Source of the DNA: Verrucomicrobiota bacterium
GTDB taxonomy: Bacteria; Verrucomicrobiota; Verrucomicrobiia; Limisphaerales; UBA1319
Reading direction: 5' to 3'
NCBI GenBank assembly: GCA_022711435.1
Contig: JAKLFB010000047.1
Span: 1 to 40,080, forward strand
DNA length: 40,080 nucleotides
Under the pieces are notes generated by a model. That model saw nothing but the letters and a program-made list of their open reading frames with translations, was not told the DNA's origin and did no database searches. Position numbers and translations under genes: made by a program. Each line of letters starts with the position of its first letter. The first letter of the stretch is position 1. Positions 13,396-22,925 of this stretch are shown one piece after another.

Positions 13396-14823
13396 CTACC
13401 TTGCAAGCGGGATCAGCTCATGCAAGGCGCCCATGATGATCTCCTCGACGTTCTCCGCCAGTCGCGTCGGCTGATCGTAATAGACCATCGATAGCTCGCC
13501 TTCGTACCCGCGCGATTCCCAGACGCGTCGGGACGGGATGTAGCAGGGTACCTCGTTCGCGTAGGCGGTCACCCAGAGCCGGTCCTGGCCGAACTCATGC
13601 TTCAGCCGCAGCGAGTAGTCGGCGACCACCTCACCCGCCAGGAACACCATCGTTAGCCCGGGCGATGCATCGCGCGGCGAGCCCTCGCTCGAGGGGGCGC
13701 GATCGAAGCTCCATGTCTGGATCAGATAGGGCAAATCGGCTGGCAATGGCTCGCCCCGATCGATCCGCGCCAACTGCTTGCGCGCGTTGTAGCCGGTCGG
13801 ATCATTCCGTTTCCCCAGCTCCTCGAGCATCGATCGGGTCGGCAAGGTATCGAAGGGAAGACGAATCCATCGGGCCCGGCAATGGGGCGGTCCAGCCAGC
13901 GGTGTCAGGCCGCCGGCAATGCATTCGCGGACCGCGTCGGCGATGGCTTGTCCGTGGGCTTGGGCGTGCCCGACTTGTTTCAAGGGGAACGGATTGCACT
14001 CGGCGCCGCAGCCCACGGGCGTGAGGGCCACCGCGTCGGGGAAGTCGCGTTCGATCGCCTCCTGGGCGAACCCGGCCCAGTCGCCGCTGATCAGCATATT
14101 ATCCGCGCCCAGCGTGGTGCAGTGGCATGCATAGTTCGCCACCAGCGCGGTGGTTTGACCGCGCCCGTCGATCACCTGAAGAACCGGCAGATCGTGGTCG
14201 ACAGGGCCGTCCGGAACGCGGCGGTTCCTGGCGAAGCCCGCGCGGGTCTGGCCCCAGAAGAGGCGGGCGGGCCGCCGGTTCTCCAGCGCCCTCAATGCCA
14301 CATCCTCGAGATGATCCAAGAGCTCGCGCGTGTAGCGGCCGATGCGCTCCTGTCGATCCGCCGGGATGTCCGCGCCGAAGATATTGTCGATGCTCCCGGC
14401 CAGCTTCGGGGCCGCATGCGTGTGCGACACGCACAGCGCCAGCCTGGCATCGGTGATCCCTCGGCCCGCCAGCCGCTCGAGGAGTGAGGCGCGGATCCGC
14501 CCGGGCAATCCGCAGTTGTCGATCGAGATCAGCAGGACCGGACCTTCGGCGTCCGCGCCCATGGCCAGGGCTTTGGCGTAAATGCGCTGCATCACACCGG
14601 CCGATTCCCCGGGCCGTGCGAGGTACCCATTCATGAGAATGGGATAGCCGGGCGTGATATCGGCCTTGGCGACCCCGGCGGAAACGAAGCGCCCGCTCCC
14701 CGCCGGGTCTTGCGGCAGGCTGCCGGCCGCCTCCCCAGAGCTGAGCGCGTTGCTCAGCGCACAGACAACGGCAAGCAAACCGGCAAAGGCGCGCCAGGCG
14801 CAGCGAGAGTTCAGGCGTTGCAT
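13396..14823 (-). CDS. Neutral/alkaline non-lysosomal ceramidase-like hydrolase
   Basis: 475 residues. Signal peptide (FAGLLAVVCALSNALSSGEA). Seen: the ceramidase N-terminal domain signature VAKADITPGYPILMNGY (51-67), ISIDNCGLPG, the zinc-site segment CVSHTHAAPK (131-140), NYACHCTTLG (230-239) and ISGDWAGFAQEAIE. Near the end, GEVVADYSLRLK and YANEVPCYIPSRRVWESRGYEG also match family habits. Verrucomicrobia and Planctomycetes carry many such predicted exported hydrolases, and few have proven ceramidase activity, so the substrate is uncertain. It lies 46 bp downstream of the DegT-type gene on the same strand and is probably cotranscribed with it. No clear ribosome site precedes the ATG at 14823. 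Confidence 0.82.
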   Translation of the reverse strand: MQRLNSRCAWRAFAGLLAVVCALSNALSSGEAAGSLPQDPAGSGRFVSAGVAKADITPGYPILMNGYLARPGESAGVMQRIYAKALAMGADAEGPVLLISIDNCGLPGRIRASLLERLAGRGITDARLALCVSHTHAAPKLAGSIDNIFGADIPADRQERIGRYTRELLDHLEDVALRALENRRPARLFWGQTRAGFARNRRVPDGPVDHDLPVLQVIDGRGQTTALVANYACHCTTLGADNMLISGDWAGFAQEAIERDFPDAVALTPVGCGAECNPFPLKQVGHAQAHGQAIADAVRECIAGGLTPLAGPPHCRARWIRLPFDTLPTRSMLEELGKRNDPTGYNARKQLARIDRGEPLPADLPYLIQTWSFDRAPSSEGSPRDASPGLTMVFLAGEVVADYSLRLKHEFGQDRLWVTAYANEVPCYIPSRRVWESRGYEGELSMVYYDQPTRLAENVEEIIMGALHELIPLAR

Positions 14824-14869
14824 GCTGGATCGACAAGCGCGGCGCAGATCCGCGCTTGCGCAAGTGGGC

Positions 14870-16189
14870 CTATGCCTGGGCCAGCTCTTTGCGGCGGCTC
14901 CAGATCTTCTGGAACGCCTTCACATACTGTTCGGTCAGGTCAGGCGCTTCCTCGTAGAAGATCGGCAGGAAGATGTGGTTGGCGTTGACGTATGCGTTGC
15001 CCGGCATCGAGGCGGGTATCTGAGGCGGGTGGTGCCACCACTTGGCTTCGGAATAGATCTTGAGCTTGTGCTGCTCGGGATAGTCCCAGAAATTGACGTC
15101 GACGCCTTCGGCCTTGAGCGCCTTGATCAGGGCATCGCGCGAGAACCCGAGCCGGTTGAAGTCCACAAACAGCATGTTCCGATGGTAATAGACCCGCTTC
15201 TGGTCGGGCCGGCAGAGCGGCTCCGTGATCCCCTCGAGCTGCACGAGATGCCGGTTCATCGCCTGGACGTTTTTCTCGACCAGAGCGTTCATGCGATCGA
15301 GCCCCTTGAGCTGCTGCCGCGCCAGGGCGGCCCCCAGCGGATGCATCCGGTATTTCTGGCCGAACCCGGTCCCCGCGTACGCGCGGACGGGGCTGTCTTT
15401 GGGGAACCGCGCCGGGTCGTTGTATTCGCCGAACGCCGCCGCCCGCTCGTAATGCTCGCGCCTCTGGTACATCCCCATGCCGCCCTCGATCACCGGCATG
15501 ACCTTGCTGGCCTGGAAGCTGAAGATGCCCATCGTCGCCCAGGCGCCCATCTTCCTGCCCTGCATCGAGGCGCCATGCGCATGCGCGGCGTCCTCGAGAA
15601 AGATCAGCCCTTTCTCCTTCGCCCAATCCGAGATGATGTCCATCTGGCAAGGCAGCCCCCAGGAATGCATCACCTCGACCGCCCGGGTCCGCGGAGTCAG
15701 CTTCCGCTTGGCGTCCTCGAGGTCGAACGTCGCGGTCTTCGGATCCACATCGATGAAGACGGGGACGCACCCGAAAAAGCGCATGGCCAGCGCCGCGGAA
15801 AAGAACGTGTAGGATGGCACCATGATCTCGCTGCCCGGAGGCAGATCGAGCGCGAAATACATGCTGGTCAGCGCGCTGCTGCCGTTGATGTGGTTCTTGA
15901 CAAAGGGAGACCCGGTGTATTCCTGCCATTCCTTTTCGAACAGCGGCAGTTCCTGATAATACTGGTTATTGTCCAGCAGGTTGGAAAGGGCCTTCTTTTC
16001 CGCGTCGCCGTATCGCGGCCATTTGGTCAGGACGGCGTAGCGCCCGCCGGACACAGTGACCGCTTTCGGGCCGCCGGACAGGGCAAGCCGCTCGCCCGGG
16101 GCCGCAGCGAAACCATAGTCGGCCAAGGCGAGGCCAGCGGTGGCCGCCGCGCCGGTCTTGATGAAAGTGCGTCGCGTCTGTTGCTTCAT
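14870..16189 (-). CDS. Tat-exported DegT/DnrJ/EryC1/StrS-family aminotransferase (copy 1)
   Basis: 439 residues from the ATG at 16189, preceded by AGGA about 7 nt upstream. The N-terminus QTRRTFIKTGAAATAGLALA is a twin-arginine signal. The body is a fold-type I PLP enzyme of the sugar aminotransferase family: PSYTFFSAALAM, VFIDVDPKTATFDLED, FLEDAAHAHGA (PLP-binding D200) and FSFQASKVMPVIEGGMG (Schiff-base K229). Tat export is consistent with a cofactor-loaded folded enzyme but is unusual, because this family normally acts on nucleotide-sugars in the cytoplasm; periplasmic variants in these phyla remain uncharacterised. It heads a likely operon with the ceramidase-like gene. The frame extends upstream past the signal, but that part is not protein-like. 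Confidence 0.85.
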   Translation of the reverse strand: MKQQTRRTFIKTGAAATAGLALADYGFAAAPGERLALSGGPKAVTVSGGRYAVLTKWPRYGDAEKKALSNLLDNNQYYQELPLFEKEWQEYTGSPFVKNHINGSSALTSMYFALDLPPGSEIMVPSYTFFSAALAMRFFGCVPVFIDVDPKTATFDLEDAKRKLTPRTRAVEVMHSWGLPCQMDIISDWAKEKGLIFLEDAAHAHGASMQGRKMGAWATMGIFSFQASKVMPVIEGGMGMYQRREHYERAAAFGEYNDPARFPKDSPVRAYAGTGFGQKYRMHPLGAALARQQLKGLDRMNALVEKNVQAMNRHLVQLEGITEPLCRPDQKRVYYHRNMLFVDFNRLGFSRDALIKALKAEGVDVNFWDYPEQHKLKIYSEAKWWHHPPQIPASMPGNAYVNANHIFLPIFYEEAPDLTEQYVKAFQKIWSRRKELAQA

Positions 16190-16228
16190 ATCGTCTTCCT
16201 CGGATAGGCTCTGATCGGTTCGTTCCTT

Positions 16229-16259
16229 TTTATAGTACCGCGGGGAGCGGCCTTGGCAA
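16229..16259 (-). promoter_or_regulatory. Possible promoter for the Tat-DegT/ceramidase operon
   Basis: On the minus strand TTGCCA (16259-16254) and TATAAA (16234-16229) are separated by 19 nt, a rather long spacer that contains a small CCGC...GCGG palindrome. A leader of about 30 nt would precede the ATG at 16189. Confidence 0.45.
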
Positions 16260-16276
16260 GGCATAACATCCTTGTG

Positions 16277-16305
16277 TTGCATTTGCACGCGCCTGATCCT
16301 ATAAG
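16277..16305 (+). promoter_or_regulatory. Promoter-like pair reading into the pseudopilin tail and DegT copy 2
   Basis: TTGCAT (16277-16282), 17 nt, TATAAG (16300-16305). A start near 16312 would leave almost no leader for the ATG at 16320. The nearest intact gene on this strand is the second DegT gene at 16658. Confidence 0.5.
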
Positions 16306-16319
16306 GGAATAAGACCCGC

Positions 16320-16586
16320 ATGGCTCCATCACGGCAACAACGCCGGATCCTCCGCGGCTTGGGAAAGCGGATTCCCGAGACGCGAGAGCGCGGGTCTTTG
16401 GACTGTGGCCAGACCATGCCCCAATATCCGAACACGCCGTTCAACTACGCCCGCCCCACCGTGCATACCGGCGGGTCCGTGCTGGCCCTTCTGGACGGGC
16501 ACGTCGAGCGGGTCGCGTTCGCACAGCTCTGGAACGTGGACCCGTCCGGAAAAGTAACCCACTCGTTTTGGCGCATCGAGGACTGA
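16320..16586 (+). pseudogene. Orphan C-terminal fragment of an H-x9-DG prepilin-type protein
   Basis: 88-codon frame. From about residue 40 it reads FNYARPTVHTGGSVLALLDG followed by HVERVAFAQLW and FWRIED. This is the usual C-terminal end of the large pseudopilin family (H, nine residues, DG). The prepilin leader, hydrophobic helix and central domain are absent; what precedes is not family-like. It sits alone between two divergent aminotransferase genes, so the rest of the gene was probably lost. Whether the remnant is translated is unknown. Confidence 0.65.
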
Positions 16587-16657
16587 ATTTCTCAGGACAG
16601 CAGGGCCTGCCCTGCCCGCCAGGCCTCTCAGGCAAAACAAGATTCTCGAGCGGTCGC

Positions 16658-17908
16658 ATGTCAAACCTTACCCATTCTCCATTGGCGATCTTCGGCGGCC
16701 GGAAGGTCCGCGAAAAACCGTTCGCTGGATGGCCCGTCTTCGGCGCGCCCGAAGAGGATCGGCTCTTGCGCGCCTTGCGCAGCGGCAAATGGGGCAAGCT
16801 CCACGGCGGGGAAGTCGCCGAGTTCGAGCATCGGTTTGCGGCCATGCACGGCTGCAAGCACGGGATCGGGGTTGTCAACGGCACCGTGTCGCTTCGGATC
16901 GCCCTCATGGCATCGGGGATCCCGGCCGAGTCAGAGGTGATCGTCCCTCCCTACACGTTCCTCGCCACCGCCTCGGCCGTCGTCGAGGCCAACGCCGTCC
17001 CCGTGTTCGCGGACATCGACCTGGAGACCTTCAACCTCGATCCCCGCGCAGTCGAGCAAGCCGTCACGCCGCGGACCCGTGCCGTCATTCCCGTCCACAT
17101 GGGAGGCCAGCCGGCCGACATGGACCGGCTCATGGCCATGGCGCGCCGGCGCCATCTGGTGGTCATCGAGGACGCGGCCCATGCACACGGGGCGTCTTAC
17201 GCCGGCCGCCCCGCCGGCTCGCTCGCGCATCTGAGCTCCTTCTCGTTCCAATCGAGCAAGAACCTCACCTGCGGCGAGGGCGGGATCGTCTGCACCTCGG
17301 ACGACGCGCTGGCGGAGGCGTGCCGCTCGATCCACAACTGCGGCCGCATCTCCGGCGGCCTGTGGTACGAGCACCACGTGATGTCCGGCAACTATCGCCT
17401 TGGAGAATTCCAGGGGGCGGTGCTCAACGCGCAGCTCGACCGATTGCCGGAACAGGCTGCGACACGGGACCGGAACGGCCAGTGGCTGGCATCGCGGCTG
17501 GCCCGAATCCCGGGGGTCTATCCCCAGCGCCGGGACCCGCGATGTACGCGACACAGCTATCACCTGTTCCTGTTTCGGCTGGACGCGCAGGTCTTCGGAG
17601 CCCCGCGCCGAGCCGTCCTCCAGGCGCTCGAGGCCGAAGGGATCCCGGTTTCGGCCGGCTACGCCCTGCCGCTCTACCAGCAGCCGCTCTTTCTCAACAA
17701 GGCGTTTGGACCCTATCTGCCCGGTGCGTCCGCCCGCCTGGATTACCGCAAGACCCATTGCCCAAACTGCGAGAGAATCTGCTCGGAACAAGGCGCATGG
17801 CTCGAACAGAATCTCCTGCTCGGCAGCCCGTCCGACCTCGAAGACATCGCCTGTGCATTCGAGAAGGTCCATGCGCATCGCGGCTCGCTGGCCTCGATGG
17901 CCGCCTGA
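16658..17908 (+). CDS. DegT/DnrJ/EryC1/StrS-family aminotransferase (copy 2)
   Basis: 416 residues from the ATG at 16658, no signal peptide. Seen: VNGTVSLRIALMASGI, VPPYTFLATASAVVEANAVP, IEDAAHAHGASYAGR (D172), SFSFQSSKNLTCGEGG (Schiff-base K201) and NYRLGEFQGAVL. This is the classical PLP-dependent sugar aminotransferase fold, and the cytoplasmic location fits the family. It transcribes away from the Tat-exported paralogue. The two share only the family motifs, so this is not a recent duplication. Substrate unknown; a 3- or 4-keto nucleotide sugar, or a 3-amino-5-hydroxybenzoate-type precursor, would be typical. The frame extends 30 codons upstream without protein-like sequence, so the ATG at the MSNLTHSPLAIFGG start was chosen. 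Confidence 0.85.
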   Translation: MSNLTHSPLAIFGGRKVREKPFAGWPVFGAPEEDRLLRALRSGKWGKLHGGEVAEFEHRFAAMHGCKHGIGVVNGTVSLRIALMASGIPAESEVIVPPYTFLATASAVVEANAVPVFADIDLETFNLDPRAVEQAVTPRTRAVIPVHMGGQPADMDRLMAMARRRHLVVIEDAAHAHGASYAGRPAGSLAHLSSFSFQSSKNLTCGEGGIVCTSDDALAEACRSIHNCGRISGGLWYEHHVMSGNYRLGEFQGAVLNAQLDRLPEQAATRDRNGQWLASRLARIPGVYPQRRDPRCTRHSYHLFLFRLDAQVFGAPRRAVLQALEAEGIPVSAGYALPLYQQPLFLNKAFGPYLPGASARLDYRKTHCPNCERICSEQGAWLEQNLLLGSPSDLEDIACAFEKVHAHRGSLASMAA

Positions 17909-18023
17909 AGCCTTGCATCCGAGCTGCTGCAGCCCGCCCCAGGAGATGGATGCCGATCCGCAAAGGACTGCGCCTTGATCGCCAGCCCCGGTCGCTTGCG
18001 CGCGTTTCTTGATCCGAGCGCGC

Positions 18024-21000
18024 CTACGGAATCCGCAGCCGGAAGAACCTGCTGGGGAAATCGCCCGCCGGCACAGCGATGCTGAGCGGTCCGCCGGTGC
18101 CCGCATGGGGTGCACCTTCCTCGATCCACACGGCCGCAGGGAGGCTGGCAGCCGACTCGAGCTGGTACTGCACGCCCGCCTCGCCTGGCCAAGTCATGCG
18201 CACAGCGCCTTGATCGAACACCGCCGTCAGTGTCGGCGCCGTTGCGCCCGACACGGTCACGAAGCCCGTGTTGGATTGTGCGCTGGGAATTCCCGCGCTC
18301 TGCGCCGCACCGGCGGGCACGACGCACGTGACCCGGCTGCCGGCAATCGGCTGCACGGTGAGAACATAAGTGGTCCCGCTGCCGGCGAGAGCCAGCACAG
18401 ACCCGTTTCCGACCAGGACATCCTCCTGGGTCAGGCCAGTGACCGGATCGGCGAACTGCAGCGTGAACTGGACCGCGTTGCCCGATGCCGTCCCGCCAGC
18501 CGGTGTCACCACACATGGCACCGCATGGTTCGTAACGAGTGTGCCGGGCTGTCCGCTGAATGTGCCACTCGAGCCGCCGGCCACGGATAGCGTTCCTCCA
18601 AAATCCGCGCTCCCGACATCGAGCGCGATGCGCCCTCCGCCGCCCCCGCCGCTATCCTCCTCGTAAACGACCCGACCCCGCCCTCCCGCCGCCTGGATAG
18701 CGCCCGAGCTGCCGGACAACCTCCGTGCGGAGATCCAGATGCTGCCTCCAGCGCCTCCGCCGCTCCCACCCCATGAATGCTCGGCTCCAGCCGATCCGTC
18801 GGCAGCCAGCAAGCCCTCCACCACAACTTGCCTGGTTGCGATGATGCGGATGGCGCCGCCGCCAGAGCCGCCGCGGCCGGCAAAGCCCGCCCCCCCGGCA
18901 GAACCGAGGTCCAAAGGATGCGTCTCGGAGCCGTAGGTGATGCCGCCCGGCTGATTCGCTTCCCCGCTGCCGCCTGCGCCACCGTAGCCGCCGCCGCCGC
19001 CCCCGCCATTGCTATCCGACCGGGTTCCATAGCCGCCGCCGGGCCCGCCGCCGCGGCCGTCCGTCCCGATGTATCCCTGGCCGGTGGCCGTTAAAACACC
19101 TCCGGCATGGACCGCCACGGTGCTGACTAAGAACTCCGGACCATATCCAGCCCACTCGGCGCCCACCTGGGCTGAACGGTTGGCCGATTCGCATTGCACC
19201 AGCCCGCCGTCTTCCACGGTCAGCGTGTCCGCCAGCAGGATGGCCCCGCCTGTCGGCGCCAGTATCCCGTTGGTGGAAACCGTGATGGAGGCCGCAGCGA
19301 ACGCCCGCCCTGCCAGCAGCTCGAGCAAACCGCGGTTTCGAACCTGCACATGGTCGAATGCCTCTGCGCCCGTCAGAGAGGTGCGCGCGCCGGCCAGCCC
19401 ACCGTTGTCGACAACCAGGTTGCCGACGCTTTGAGGCGAGGTCCTGACATAGATAGTGCCTGCGCCGCCGGGCACGCCGCCGGCCCCGCCGGCCGCCACA
19501 AGCCTTCCCTCGAAGATGTTCGCGCCCGCCTCCACGGCAATCCGACCGCCCCCGCCGCCGCCGCTGTCCTGCTCGTAAACGACTGCGCCGTTGCCGCCGC
19601 TTGCGTCCACTGTGCCACGGCCGCCGAATGTGCCCGCGGAAATCCACACGCTCCCACCCGCGCCGCCGCCTGCCGCGCCGAAGCTGTGGACGGCGCCATT
19701 CAGGCCGCGGGCGGCGATCAGACCGTCCAGCACGCACTCGCCGTCCACGATCATGCGCAGCGCCCCTCCGCCGTTTGCGCCCGGCCCGGCAAAGCCCGCC
19801 CCACCGGCAGATCCAAACCCCAATGGATGCGCTGCTGAGCCGTAACCGCTCCCGGCAATCCACGGTCCTTCGGCTGGGCCGCCATTGCCGCCGTGGGCGC
19901 CCCCGCTGCCTCCGCCGTTGTCGTCGTTGCGCCAGCCATCCCCGGCGCCCGGGCCGTTTCCTTTGGTGCTGGTGCCCGCGTAGCCCTCGCCGTCGGCGGT
20001 GATGATCGCCCCGGCCTCGATGACGGCTGTCTGGGCATGGATCGTGACGCCGCGCCCCGCCCAGGTCTCGTCAACCTGACCGCTCCGGTTCTGGCCGTGG
20101 CAATAGACCAGAGCGTTGCTGGCCAAGGTCAACGCATTCAGACGCAGCGAGGCGGCATCGCCCAAGTGCAGGACGCCGCCATCGGACAGATACAGCGCCG
20201 CGCCGGTCCAGGAGCGATCGCCGCGGATCTCGAGGTTCCCTCCCCGGCCGACCGTGGTCTCATCGAGGGTGAGCGCCGCGGGCCACGGGGTCAGGGCGCC
20301 CAGGACCTCGCGGTTGTCGACGATGAGGTTGCCGGCGGTTTGTGCGGCGGATTGAAGGTAGATCGTGCCAGCACCACCGGCCTGGCCCTGGCCGGCACCG
20401 CTGCCGCTCAGGCCGCCGTAGGCCTGAACCTGGCCGGCAAACGTGTTGGTCGAGTAATAAATGGCAATGCGGCCGCCCCCCCCGCCGCCGCCGTCCTCTT
20501 CGCTCACGACAAAGCTGCTGCCGCCGTTTGCGGACAGCAAGCCAGCGCCTCGGATCGCGCCGACCTGAAGCCAAAGGCTCCCGCCCGCGCCGCCGCCCGA
20601 AGCGCCGAGATACGATGATCCGCCGGCAAGTCCGTCAGCTCGGATCTCCCCATCCAGATCGAGGAGAGAAGCAGCGATCTTCACGGCGCCGCCCCCCGCA
20701 CCGCCGTTCCCGGCATAACCGGCGCCGCCGGCGGAGCCTGGAGACAACGGCTGCGTCACTGAATCATACACACCTCCGCCAGCATAGGGGCTTTGCGGGC
20801 TGCCCCCATTGCCGCCATGCCCGCCCCCGCCTCCGCCGCCGCCGTTGTCGCTGCGTGTTCCTGTGCCGCCTCCGGGGCCGTTGCCATGGGCGCTGGTGCC
20901 GGTGTAGCCCTGCCCGCTGGCCGCGAGGAGCCCACCGGCTTCGACCCGCAGAGTGCCCGTCGTAATGGCGACACCCGCACCCTGCCAGGAATCGTCAACC

Positions 21001-22925
21001 ATGCCGCTGTTGTGAATAGACCGGCACAAGAGCGCGCTGTTCGCTGCAATCGCGAGCAGCTGGCGGGTGGCCAGCGTATCGCCCCCGAGCAGTTCGAGTT
21101 GGGCGCCGTTGGTGAGCACCACCGCGCTGCGATCGTTTGGCCCGATCCAGGTCGTTCGGGAGTTGGCCTGGCCTGCGTTGTCAAAAACCACTCTGCCGCG
21201 ATCGACGGGCAGCTCATGCCAGTAGATCGATCCGGGGCCGCCCGCCTGGTAGCCGCTGCCGCCTGACGCACGCACATCGCCCAGAAACTGGTTGGTGCGG
21301 AGATAGAGCGCGATCCGCCCGCCTCCACCGCCGCCGCCATCTTCTTCCGACACCACCGAAGCGGCGCCGCCACGGGCAGAAAGGAGACCGCTCCCCGAGA
21401 GGGATTCCACTTCGATCCACAGGCTGCCGCCGGCGCCACCACCTGCCGCTCCCAGGTAACTGGCTTGACCGTCCAAGCCATCAGCGGCCAGCGCGCCGTC
21501 CAGTTGCAGGGCGCCGGCCACAACGTGAATTGCTCCGCCCCCCGCACCGCCGTTCCCGGCATAGCCGGCGCCGCCCGCCGACCCCAGCGCATCAGGTTGG
21601 GTGATCGAGCCGTAAGGGCCGCCGCCGATAAAGGGACTTTCGGGATTGCCGCCGTTACCACCATAACCTCCCCCGCCCCCGCCGCCGCCGGTGTCATTGC
21701 GCGTCCCGGTGCCGCCGCCGGGACCGCTGCCTGCAGCGGCTGTCCCCAGGTACCCTTGCCCGCTGGCGGTAACCAAGCCTTGAACCTCCACTCGGATCAC
21801 GGCTGAAGTAATCGTGACACCGGAGCCGATCCACCGATCCCCTGCGGTTGTAGTGTGGTTGGTTGCCCGGCACAGCAAGGTGCCCAGCGGGCCGACCACA
21901 ACCTCCTCGGGAACGGCAAGCGCCGTTCCCGCGAAGAGTTCGATGGTCGCGCGATTGCTGACGACCAGGGCATTGACCAGCTGGGCATCGATCCAGGGCG
22001 TGGCCACGCCCTCCAGACCGCCGTTATCGACCAGGAGCCGCCCTCCACTCTCCGCCAGCGGCATGACAAAGACCGATCCGGCCCCGCCACAGCGGGCGGC
22101 GGCATTCCCGCCAGCGCCGCCCCGCGCACTGAGCGAGCCGCTGAAGGTCGAGCTCTGGAAATGCACGGCCACCCGCCCGCCACCGCCGCCCCCGCTGTCT
22201 TCTTCACTCACGGCGTGCCCTAACCCTCCATTGGCAGAGATCTGGCCCGTGCCGGAAAACTGGCTCGCTGTCAGCCAGACGCCGCCGCCGGCGCCTCCAC
22301 CGGAAGCCCCAAAGCTGTGTGCCGATCCATTCTGTCCGTGGGCCAGAATCTGGCCGTCCAGTTGAAGCTCACCGCCCACCTGCAGACGCACATAGCCGCC
22401 GCCGGCGCCACCCTGGCCGGCGTACCCCGCTCCGCCCGCCGAACCGTGCTCTGCTGGCGCCGACACCGAACCATACACCTTGCCGCCCGCATAGGGGCTT
22501 TCTGGGTTGCCCCCGTTCCCGCCATATGCGCCGCCGCCTCCCCCGCCTCCGTTATCAGATCGAGTGCCCGTGGCAGCGCCGGGGCCGTAGCTCTTGCCGT
22601 CGAGGCACGCGTAGCCGCGCCCGCTGACATCCACTCGGCTGGATGCATCGATCCGAAGATCCCCCGTTACAGCAATATCGAGCCGGAGCGCCGGATCCGT
22701 GCCGTCGCCGCACGGCGAATGGGTCAGCACCGCGCCATCCAGCAAGGTCAAACGGGCGAACGTATGCAGCCCATTCACCGTCAGCGTGCAGCCTTGCACC
22801 ACGATCTCCAGCCCGTCGTAGGTTGCATCCCCGGCGGAAATCATGCTGTTCGTGGCAAACGTGACGGCGGACGCATGGGCGCCTGACAACCCAAAGGCCA
22901 GCATGGCAAGCAGGATCCTCTTCAT
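18024..22925 (-). CDS. Giant glycine-rich secreted repeat protein
   Basis: 1633 residues. Signal peptide (MKRILLAMLAFGLSGAHASA). Five tandem repeats of about 290-305 residues have glycine-rich cores near residues 115, 400, 690, 1000 and 1300. Each contains GPG-x3-GTR-x-D followed by five to eight glycines, YGGNGG, a GSAGGAGYAG block, LDG-x-x-x-ADG, GAAGGGAGGSLW, VSEED plus GGGGGGR, and VDNGG, separated by less glycine-rich beta-strand segments. A bacterial Ig-like domain follows (about 1465-1550; FADPVTGLTQEDVLVGNGS), then the terminal module (MTWPGEAGVQYQLESA...FFRLRIP) seen in other secreted proteins here. Probably an extracellular matrix or adhesion protein, perhaps beta-helical. Glycine codons alternate enough that the gene is not a simple microsatellite. 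Divergently transcribed from the GH5-like gene. Confidence 0.82.
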   Translation of the reverse strand: MKRILLAMLAFGLSGAHASAVTFATNSMISAGDATYDGLEIVVQGCTLTVNGLHTFARLTLLDGAVLTHSPCGDGTDPALRLDIAVTGDLRIDASSRVDVSGRGYACLDGKSYGPGAATGTRSDNGGGGGGGAYGGNGGNPESPYAGGKVYGSVSAPAEHGSAGGAGYAGQGGAGGGYVRLQVGGELQLDGQILAHGQNGSAHSFGASGGGAGGGVWLTASQFSGTGQISANGGLGHAVSEEDSGGGGGGRVAVHFQSSTFSGSLSARGGAGGNAAARCGGAGSVFVMPLAESGGRLLVDNGGLEGVATPWIDAQLVNALVVSNRATIELFAGTALAVPEEVVVGPLGTLLCRATNHTTTAGDRWIGSGVTITSAVIRVEVQGLVTASGQGYLGTAAAGSGPGGGTGTRNDTGGGGGGGGYGGNGGNPESPFIGGGPYGSITQPDALGSAGGAGYAGNGGAGGGAIHVVAGALQLDGALAADGLDGQASYLGAAGGGAGGSLWIEVESLSGSGLLSARGGAASVVSEEDGGGGGGGRIALYLRTNQFLGDVRASGGSGYQAGGPGSIYWHELPVDRGRVVFDNAGQANSRTTWIGPNDRSAVVLTNGAQLELLGGDTLATRQLLAIAANSALLCRSIHNSGMVDDSWQGAGVAITTGTLRVEAGGLLAASGQGYTGTSAHGNGPGGGTGTRSDNGGGGGGGGHGGNGGSPQSPYAGGGVYDSVTQPLSPGSAGGAGYAGNGGAGGGAVKIAASLLDLDGEIRADGLAGGSSYLGASGGGAGGSLWLQVGAIRGAGLLSANGGSSFVVSEEDGGGGGGGRIAIYYSTNTFAGQVQAYGGLSGSGAGQGQAGGAGTIYLQSAAQTAGNLIVDNREVLGALTPWPAALTLDETTVGRGGNLEIRGDRSWTGAALYLSDGGVLHLGDAASLRLNALTLASNALVYCHGQNRSGQVDETWAGRGVTIHAQTAVIEAGAIITADGEGYAGTSTKGNGPGAGDGWRNDDNGGGSGGAHGGNGGPAEGPWIAGSGYGSAAHPLGFGSAGGAGFAGPGANGGGALRMIVDGECVLDGLIAARGLNGAVHSFGAAGGGAGGSVWISAGTFGGRGTVDASGGNGAVVYEQDSGGGGGGRIAVEAGANIFEGRLVAAGGAGGVPGGAGTIYVRTSPQSVGNLVVDNGGLAGARTSLTGAEAFDHVQVRNRGLLELLAGRAFAAASITVSTNGILAPTGGAILLADTLTVEDGGLVQCESANRSAQVGAEWAGYGPEFLVSTVAVHAGGVLTATGQGYIGTDGRGGGPGGGYGTRSDSNGGGGGGGYGGAGGSGEANQPGGITYGSETHPLDLGSAGGAGFAGRGGSGGGAIRIIATRQVVVEGLLAADGSAGAEHSWGGSGGGAGGSIWISARRLSGSSGAIQAAGGRGRVVYEEDSGGGGGGRIALDVGSADFGGTLSVAGGSSGTFSGQPGTLVTNHAVPCVVTPAGGTASGNAVQFTLQFADPVTGLTQEDVLVGNGSVLALAGSGTTYVLTVQPIAGSRVTCVVPAGAAQSAGIPSAQSNTGFVTVSGATAPTLTAVFDQGAVRMTWPGEAGVQYQLESAASLPAAVWIEEGAPHAGTGGPLSIAVPAGDFPSRFFRLRIP

